Assembly (NCBI GenBank): GCA_002422795.1
Contig: DITJ01000099.1
Coordinates: forward strand, 1-11,886
Direction: 5' to 3'
Length of the DNA stretch: 11,886 nt
Origin: Alphaproteobacteria bacterium UBA6187
GTDB taxonomy: Bacteria > Pseudomonadota > Alphaproteobacteria > Rickettsiales > UBA6187
Part shown: positions 7,430 through 11,886 of the stretch, piece by piece
Layout: each line of letters begins with the position of its first letter
Numbering within the stretch: position 1 is the first letter of the stretch
Translations under genes and position numbers: made by a program
The notes under the pieces: model-generated
Told to the model about the DNA's origin: nothing
Databases searched by the model: none
Seen by the model: the letters and a program-made list of their open reading frames with translations, nothing else

Positions 7430-7485
7430 GAGCCAGTGAAATTAGGGCTATGCCTCGTGCATAGAGAAATTATATTCGCTGGCTC
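7430..7485. repeat. 56-nt imperfect two-tier hairpin
   Basis: The outer arms GAGCCAG (7430-7436) and CTGGCTC (7479-7485) pair perfectly. After one mismatch, GAA/TTC adds three pairs. An inner perfect stem CTATGC/GCATAG closes a 5-base loop (CTCGT). It starts 15 bases past the stop of the possible 61-aa gene on the minus strand, but no T-run follows, so it is not a standard intrinsic terminator. It could be an RNA 3'-end structure, a small structured RNA or a palindromic repeat element. Confidence 0.6.
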
Positions 7486-7500
7486 TTATGCTTCAATATC

Positions 7501-7686
7501 TTATTTTCCACCCCATTTTTGTCCAGCATTTTTCGCTTGTTGCTCTTGTAGAACTTGATCTGCTTTTGATTCTGGCTTTCCTTCTCCAGAATTAGATTCT
7601 TTAGCCTGGCTTCTAACTCGGCTTGTTCTTTCCTTTTCCAATCCCCCTAATAATCTCCCCCTACCTATTAACTGGTATATAACCAT
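7501..7686 (-). CDS. Possible small hydrophilic protein, 61 aa
   Basis: A 61-codon frame with a good ribosome-binding site (AAGGT, a few bases before the ATG). The product begins MVIYQLIGRGRLLGGLEKER and ends QQAKNAGQKWGGK. It is rich in Lys, Glu, Gln and Gly, with no membrane segment, signal peptide or recognisable domain; the C-terminal half (KADQVLQEQQAKN) could be helical. Codon use is A/T-ending, like the neighbouring genes. It lies upstream of, and on the same strand as, the deaminase-like gene, but a 311-bp gap containing the large hairpin and a separate promoter candidate makes an operon unlikely. I do not recognise it; it could be a true small protein, a fragment or chance. Confidence 0.4.
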   Translation of the reverse strand: MVIYQLIGRGRLLGGLEKERTSRVRSQAKESNSGEGKPESKADQVLQEQQAKNAGQKWGGK

Positions 7687-7772
7687 ATTACCTTGCGGAT
7701 TTGTTCAATAGTTTAATAGTAAATTAAAAACCTAGTTTTCTTCGGACTCACTAAGTGTTAGCCTCATCGCAG

Positions 7773-7814
7773 CAATGACAAAATAGTCATTGTAAAGTTA
7801 AAGCGCTATAGCGC
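7773..7814 (-). terminator. Terminator-like hairpins after the O-antigen ligase gene
   Basis: Just past the ligase stop on the minus strand, the perfect palindrome GCGCTATAGCGC (7803-7814) is followed by TTTAACTTT, a weak intrinsic-terminator layout. A second stem, CAATGAC/GTCATTG with a 6-base A/T loop (7773-7792), follows directly. Together they probably mark the end of the polysaccharide operon transcript. Confidence 0.45.
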
Positions 7815-7820
7815 CATCCC

Positions 7821-9101
7821 CTAAGTCGCACCTACTTGAACCGGTGCAAGCGATGGCTTTAGATTACTTATAGCCATTGCAACAGGCAACCAGAAAATTA
7901 TCCATAATGGCGAAACCCCTTTGATAAGCTGACTATTGTCGAAAAAGCCGGATAGATATGCATGCATCAGAAGCAGCAGTATAAATTTGCTATATTTTAC
8001 ACCATGTACACTACTTAATTCATGCTTGCACCGTGTTATCCTGCAGCTCTTGATGAACGTAATTATCGTAAGCGATAGGAATAATACCATTCCGGTCAGG
8101 CCAAGGTAATATGCTGAGCCAAGAAAAATATTATGTGGCGCGTAGTATATATGGTTTAATCTGGCATTCAGCCCATACCCAAAAAAAGGTTGAAGTTTTA
8201 TTTCAGAGAGAGTTAATTTCCATAAATCCAATCTTTGTGCAGAGCCACGGTCTATAAGGGATTTAAAATACGAATGAATATAACTATGTTCTGAGATGGT
8301 TATAAAGTAAGCTATACTTCCCAATACTGCAATGGACAGGAAGATATAATAGAGCTTGGTTTTTAGTGGTGACCGGGCGTATATAAATATGCCGGTGGCG
8401 ATACATATTATATAGCTTAGCATAGGGCCGCGGCTACCAGTTAGTAAAATCATGATAAATATTACTAATATAGTCATTATATAAAATATTTTTTTTGCGG
8501 TAATAAATATATTTTCCCCATTTGCAATATAGAAAAGATATAAGGAAATTATACCTATAAAACCATATACGGAAGCTCCGAGTATTTGATGGTGAGCCCT
8601 GCCGATTGGCAGAAGACGGCTCTCACTTCCATCCGCCAGAAAAACAGCAATAGAGGCCATTGCAAAAATCAAGCCTGTCACAGTTAGTACTGAAAAAAAG
8701 ACTTCCAGATATTTCTTTGGCAGTGAGAAATATACTAAGGAACATGCTATGAATAAGAAAAGGGAAATATCATTGGTAATATTCTTCTTGAATCCCTTTA
8801 TCCCGGCAGATAGGAATAAGGAATTAATGAACACGTAAATAAAAAGAAATAACAACAACTTGCGTTCTATAGGCTGTATTTTCCAGTATTCCAGACTTAT
8901 AATTCTGGACAAAAAACCGTTTTTATAACCACAGAATAATATAGACGGAACCACTGCCGCATAAAATATCAATGCCGGTATAAAAGGGTAATTAGTAACA
9001 TATTGTATAACAATAAATAATGAATATGCACAAAAGAAATAATATAACGGCTTGGATAGCGTTGATTTTAATTCTAAATTAAAGTCTTTTAAATTATACA
9101 T
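7821..9101 (-). CDS. O-antigen ligase / polymerase family membrane protein (Wzy_C/WaaL-like)
   Basis: The 426-aa protein has about ten or more hydrophobic segments (for example around 20-36, 41-57, 81-97, 112-127, 134-156, 176-192, 206-220, 228-241, 250-268, 330-350, 372-386 and 398-411). It carries the periplasmic-loop motifs of the O-antigen ligase superfamily: GRAHHQILGAS (167-177), TGSRGPMLSY (221-230), RLDLWKLTLSEIKLQPFFGYG (290-310) and APHNIFLGSAYYLGLTG (321-337, with the conserved His323). Members either join undecaprenyl-linked glycan to lipid A-core or polymerise repeat units; sequence alone cannot separate the two. The ATG lies 5 bases after the glycosyltransferase stop, so the genes are co-transcribed. 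No Wzx flippase or Wzz lies in the window, so any partner genes must lie elsewhere. Confidence 0.88.
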   Translation of the reverse strand: MYNLKDFNLELKSTLSKPLYYFFCAYSLFIVIQYVTNYPFIPALIFYAAVVPSILFCGYKNGFLSRIISLEYWKIQPIERKLLLFLFIYVFINSLFLSAGIKGFKKNITNDISLFLFIACSLVYFSLPKKYLEVFFSVLTVTGLIFAMASIAVFLADGSESRLLPIGRAHHQILGASVYGFIGIISLYLFYIANGENIFITAKKIFYIMTILVIFIMILLTGSRGPMLSYIICIATGIFIYARSPLKTKLYYIFLSIAVLGSIAYFITISEHSYIHSYFKSLIDRGSAQRLDLWKLTLSEIKLQPFFGYGLNARLNHIYYAPHNIFLGSAYYLGLTGMVLFLSLTIITFIKSCRITRCKHELSSVHGVKYSKFILLLLMHAYLSGFFDNSQLIKGVSPLWIIFWLPVAMAISNLKPSLAPVQVGAT

Positions 9102-9106
9102 AACGC

Positions 9107-10174
9107 CTAATATTTATCAGTTGGCCATTTATATTCATTATTATGGTTGCATCCATCTGGATTAAATATAGCCTCAACCATATAACGCGTTACAATTCTT
9201 TCATTGAAATCTCTGTGAACTTTTTGCCAGCAATTGCGTGCAATCTCCTGTCGTTCCTTATCATGTCCCTTGAAGTACAGTATTTTATCTAGCAGTTCCT
9301 CCTGGCTTGTAAAAAACACCATTTCCTTGTTTTCTTCAAATAATTCTTCCAGATTATTTCCCTTGCCCGAAAACACCAGTAAGCCACTACCCGTGTAATG
9401 AGATATGCGATCGGAAGAATATAGGTATAGCTGCTCCGCAGAGGCGCAATCCTCCAGATCCCTTGAGACGCTAATATTCAAGCCCATACGGCAATTATTT
9501 ATTGCATCAAAATATTTACTGTTAAATAACTCATCTTTTCCATTCATACCATGATAATCAATTTTTACTTTACTGGAACGCTCAAGAAATAATGGTATAT
9601 CTATCCTTTCATCTCCCTTCCAGCTTCCCTTGGTAGCCCTAAGCGCCCAGAAAACATCATTTTCCTGCGTGTTGTTATTAAAAGCTTCCGGCCATTCAAT
9701 GGATTTATCAACAATATTTGGGAAAAAAGAGACAAATCCATTAGTGTTGCTGAAGGCCTTTAAACCTTTTCCTGCTGTAGTAATAAAAGTCGCGTCGACA
9801 ACATTAAGTTTACTTTTTATATTAGCTATATTCTTATTCCTGAATATGGGGTCTACATTCCATTGGGCGATTTTGACAGCAGGCAGGAATGATTTGATTT
9901 CCTGCAAGGTTTCCGAGGAAATAATATCTGCATGACCAAGTAATATTATTTCAGGACTATAATTCCTGCATGTTTCTATGACAAACTTATTAGCCTGCCT
10001 TACCCCCAGCTTCCTTGTGGGAAGGATGCCTGATGAGCGCGCTATATCCCTGTCGCTTATAAAAAAAACATCATGGTTATTGCGAACCAGGCCGTTGGTT
10101 ATTTTTCTCGCCTGATCATAATAACGCTTACCGTAATGCTTTAAGTTACCATTACTAATATGTATAATTCGCAT
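9107..10174 (-). CDS. GT-B-fold glycosyltransferase (group 1-like)
   Basis: A 355-aa protein with a short N-terminal strand MRIIHISNG followed by a Rossmann-type half (HDVFFISDRD 34-43; PEIILLGHAD 74-83; ATFITTAGKG 128-137). The C-terminal half ends in the pattern of the glycosyl-transferase group-1/CgeB-like domain: SDRISHYTGSGLLVFSGKG (254-272), then LEELFEENKEMVFFTSQEEL (275-294) and a closing helix (HDKERQEIARNCWQKVHRDF, 304-323). Such enzymes transfer sugar from a nucleotide-sugar donor at the cytoplasmic membrane face. As first gene of a two-gene unit with the O-antigen ligase-like gene, it probably adds a sugar to a surface glycan. Donor, acceptor and linkage cannot be read from the sequence. 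No membrane segment or signal peptide is seen. The ribosome-binding site is weak (GGGCG). Confidence 0.82.
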   Translation of the reverse strand: MRIIHISNGNLKHYGKRYYDQARKITNGLVRNNHDVFFISDRDIARSSGILPTRKLGVRQANKFVIETCRNYSPEIILLGHADIISSETLQEIKSFLPAVKIAQWNVDPIFRNKNIANIKSKLNVVDATFITTAGKGLKAFSNTNGFVSFFPNIVDKSIEWPEAFNNNTQENDVFWALRATKGSWKGDERIDIPLFLERSSKVKIDYHGMNGKDELFNSKYFDAINNCRMGLNISVSRDLEDCASAEQLYLYSSDRISHYTGSGLLVFSGKGNNLEELFEENKEMVFFTSQEELLDKILYFKGHDKERQEIARNCWQKVHRDFNERIVTRYMVEAIFNPDGCNHNNEYKWPTDKY

Positions 10175-10299
10175 GACTTACGCCCATAAATCTATATACC
10201 TTACAAATAGACCGTGAGCATAGCAAAAAGAAGGAGGATGTCTAGCGTTAAATCCCCCGGTGTTACACCGCAATTATCTACTATTACTTTCAGTTAAAA

Positions 10300-10328
10300 C
10301 GACAAAAAGACCTCTGCGTAACGAGGAC
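10300..10328 (-). terminator. Intrinsic terminator downstream of rarA
   Basis: On the minus strand GTCCTC (10323-10328) and GAGGTC (10309-10314) pair around an 8-base loop, with a single mismatch, and TTTTT follows directly (10304-10308), then GTCGTTTT. It sits about 105 bases beyond the rarA stop and before the glycosyltransferase gene, so it should separate the two units. Between it and rarA lie arms GTAACA/TGTTAC, which may add 3'-end structure. A further CGGTG-TTA-CACCG hairpin lies at 10258-10270. The rest of 10175-10432 holds no gene I can support. Confidence 0.7.
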
Positions 10329-10432
10329 TTCCTGAGCAAACCATAGCACCCCATAACCGCAAAGCCGTAAGTATATAGCCGCGCATGATGAAATGGTAAC
10401 AGACAAGGAGGGCGGCGAAGGAGTCGTTATTG

Positions 10433-11773
10433 TTACAGCCCTCTAAGCTTCTCCCAATATTTCAGCCTTTTAATAATATCACGTTCAAAACCGCGTTCTA
10501 CCGGGTTATAATATTGTTTGCGTGGCATATCATCCGGGAAATAATTTTGGCCGGAAAAGCCGGATTCCAGGTTATGGTCATACATATAACCATCGCCATA
10601 ACCCTCTTGTTTCATTAGTTTGGTTGGGGCGTTAAGTATATGTTTTGGCGGCATTAAGGAGCCATTAATTTTAGCATCGCGCACTGATTCATTATAAGCT
10701 TTATAAGCTGCATTTGATTTTGGCGCGGTTGCAAGGTAAATCACGCTTTGCGCTATAGCCAGTTCCCCTTCTGGGGAACCAAGAAAATCATAAGCCTCTT
10801 TGGCAGCATTAGCCTGAATGAGCGCATTAGGGTCTGCCATGCCGATATCTTCCACTGCAAAACGCACCAGGCGGCGCGATATATAAAGGGGGTCTTCACC
10901 ACCAGCGAGCATCCTTGCAAACCAGTATAATGCCGCATCAACATCTGAACCACGTAAGCTTTTATGCAGCGCACTGATTAAATTATAATGGCTATCCTGG
11001 TGCTTATCGTATACCGGCATACGTTTTTGGAGGAGCTCTGATAGCTCAGAAAGGGATAAGGGAAAAGAGCTAAGGGAGAAGGGAGAAGAATTGGCGTTTT
11101 CCTTCCCTTTTCCCTTTTCCCTTAGCACTTCTCCCTTAGCTAAAGCAAACAACTCTTCACATAAATTCAGCAGATACCGTCCATCACCATCTGCCATATA
11201 GCAAAGTGCAAGCCGCCCTTCTTCATCCAGCGGCAGGGTTTTTTGTTTAAATATTTCAGCACGTTCCATTATTTGCAATAAGGCGGCATCATCAAGTCGC
11301 TTCAGCACGATAACTTTGCAGCGCGAAAGCAATGCTGAATTTACTTCAAAAGATGGGTTTTCCGTGGTTGCACCAACTAATATTACCGTACCATCTTCAA
11401 CATAAGGCAGGAATAAATCCTGCTGGGCGCGGTTGAAACGATGGATTTCATCTACCATAAGCAAAGTTCTTTGCCCTAAAATAAGGCGTTCTTTGGCTTC
11501 GGTAAAAATCTTGCGTAAATCCGCAGCGCCGCTGGTTACAGCAGAAACAGTATCAAAATAACAATTTGTCTGGCTGGCAAGTAACCTTGCGATGGTGGTT
11601 TTACCGCAGCCAGGAGGCCCCCAGAAAATAAGGCTTGGCACATGCCCAGCTTTTATAATTCTTGTAAGGCTACCACTTTCACCAAGCACATGCCCCTGCC
11701 CTATCACTTCATCAAGGCTTTGCGGGCGGAGTGCGTCTGCGAGGGGGCGTGTTTGTTGCTTTTTTTGGGGCAT
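10433..11773 (-). CDS. rarA: Replication-associated recombination protein A (RarA/MgsA), AAA+ ATPase
   Basis: RarA is a clamp-loader-like AAA+ ATPase that works with SSB and recombination proteins at blocked replication forks. The 446-aa product has the family opening PLADALRPQSLDEVIGQGH (10-28), Walker A GPPGCGKTT (52-60), Walker B LLMVDEIHRFN (104-114), sensor 1 VGATTENPSF (133-142), the arginine-finger region SALLSRC (146-152), the C-terminal YNLISALHKSLRGSDVDAAL (263-282) and a helical tetramerisation region through GYGDGYMYDH (391-400). Length matches the family, but res 215-246 are replaced or extended by a low-complexity insert (separate entry) between the lid region (LLNLCEELFALAK) and LSELLQKR. 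No Shine-Dalgarno is visible and the candidate promoter is very close to the ATG, so the message may be leaderless or nearly so. It is separated from the next gene by a terminator. Confidence 0.96.
   Translation of the reverse strand: MPQKKQQTRPLADALRPQSLDEVIGQGHVLGESGSLTRIIKAGHVPSLIFWGPPGCGKTTIARLLASQTNCYFDTVSAVTSGAADLRKIFTEAKERLILGQRTLLMVDEIHRFNRAQQDLFLPYVEDGTVILVGATTENPSFEVNSALLSRCKVIVLKRLDDAALLQIMERAEIFKQKTLPLDEEGRLALCYMADGDGRYLLNLCEELFALAKGEVLREKGKGKENANSSPFSLSSFPLSLSELSELLQKRMPVYDKHQDSHYNLISALHKSLRGSDVDAALYWFARMLAGGEDPLYISRRLVRFAVEDIGMADPNALIQANAAKEAYDFLGSPEGELAIAQSVIYLATAPKSNAAYKAYNESVRDAKINGSLMPPKHILNAPTKLMKQEGYGDGYMYDHNLESGFSGQNYFPDDMPRKQYYNPVERGFERDIIKRLKYWEKLRGL
11048..11145. repeat. 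In-frame palindromic heptamer (G3N4) insert in rarA
   Basis: On the plus strand GGG starts at 11053, 11060, 11074 and 11081, with GAG at the intervening 11067 position: five units in exact 7-base register. After 21 bases CCC starts at 11105, 11112, 11119 and 11133, with CAC at 11126: again five heptads. The outer parts include a perfect 14-bp inverted repeat (11068-11081 with 11128-11141). In the rarA frame (minus strand) the arms read as KGEVLREKGKGKE and SPFSLSSFPLSLS, with no stop. Both strands carry four G3 tracts and so fit a relaxed G-quadruplex pattern. Confidence 0.8.
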
Positions 11774-11787
11774 TGAATTATTATGTT

Positions 11788-11816
11788 TTATATATAAGTT
11801 TAGGCACAGTTAGCAA
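11788..11816 (-). promoter_or_regulatory. Candidate rarA promoter close to the start codon
   Basis: On the minus strand TTGCTA (11811-11816) and ATATAA (11788-11793) are 17 bases apart; the TATATA two bases further upstream also fits. Transcription would start within about 10 bases of the rarA ATG, which agrees with the absence of a Shine-Dalgarno. Upstream (11854-11871) is a small ATACG/CGTAT hairpin with a GC-rich loop; otherwise 11817-11886 shows nothing I can name. Confidence 0.33.
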
Positions 11817-11886
11817 ATTCGCTATAACGTAGTGAAAATGGTGTTTTTCTTCGATACGGAGCGCAGCGTATATAGACATACGTGAG

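Noticed and set aside
7736..7800. GTCATTGCTGCGATGAGG on the minus strand, resembling dispersed GTCATTGCGA-type intergenic repeats of some alphaproteobacteria.
   Set aside because: Similarity is short and imperfect, and no second copy exists in the window to support it.
4840..10379. The 13-mer GTAAGTATATAGC occurs at 4840-4852 and 10367-10379.
   Set aside because: In about 12 kb of AT-rich DNA one shared 13-mer is expected by chance, and the flanks do not match.
10294..10386. A 30-codon ORF (minus strand) starting MRGYILTALRLWG between rarA and the glycosyltransferase, possibly a leader peptide.
   Set aside because: No ribosome-binding site, and its last codons overlap the T-run and stem of the rarA terminator; most likely chance within a 3' untranslated region.
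11854..11871. ATACG/CGTAT hairpin near the right edge as a terminator or repeat.
   Set aside because: Only a 5-bp stem, no T-run on either strand, and the window ends before a neighbouring gene can give context.
11838..11886. Short plus-strand ATG frame upstream of rarA, as the start of a divergent gene.
   Set aside because: It stops after 15 codons and has no ribosome-binding site.

Overview
The window looks like a chromosomal segment of an AT-rich alphaproteobacterium, probably host-associated or intracellular. Three things point that way: the RecF and AsmA sequences have an alphaproteobacterial look, intergenic DNA is very AT-rich, and one gene encodes an effector-like protein with eukaryote-type nuclear-localisation clusters and a deaminase-like active site. 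The lineage is inferred by eye; no database search was possible. I found no rRNA, tRNA, CRISPR array, transposase or integrase.

Layout. Positions 1-3199 (minus strand) hold a tight pair, an AsmA-family envelope protein followed by recF. Positions 3390-4496 (plus) hold tgt, the tRNA-guanine transglycosylase of queuosine synthesis. At 4514-4825 (plus) lies a decayed TfoX N-terminal-domain gene. Its 3' end runs into the tail of a convergent type IV pilin-like gene (4782-5534, minus). After a 335-bp gap with no convincing gene comes a 439-aa unknown protein (5870-7189, minus) carrying H-x-E and C-x-x-C motifs. Upstream of it, 7190-7820 contains a candidate promoter with twin palindromes, a large imperfect hairpin, a possible 61-aa gene and terminator-like repeats. 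Positions 7821-10174 (minus) are a two-gene surface-polysaccharide operon: a glycosyltransferase, then an O-antigen ligase/polymerase-like membrane protein. Positions 10175-10432 include a good intrinsic terminator, and 10433-11773 (minus) is rarA, an AAA+ ATPase acting at stalled replication forks.

How the genes relate. recF, rarA, tgt and asmA are ordinary housekeeping genes. The pilin, the deaminase-like protein and the polysaccharide genes form an accessory block aimed at the cell surface or a host.

Two results stand out. First, the deaminase-like protein is a candidate host-directed nucleic-acid or nucleotide deaminase with no visible immunity gene. Second, recF and rarA each carry an in-frame insertion built the same way: G3N4 heptamers in exact 7-bp register on one arm and the complementary C-tract heptamers on the other. 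These are palindromic, protein-coding, G-quadruplex-capable inserts, comparable in concept to Rickettsia palindromic elements but different in sequence.
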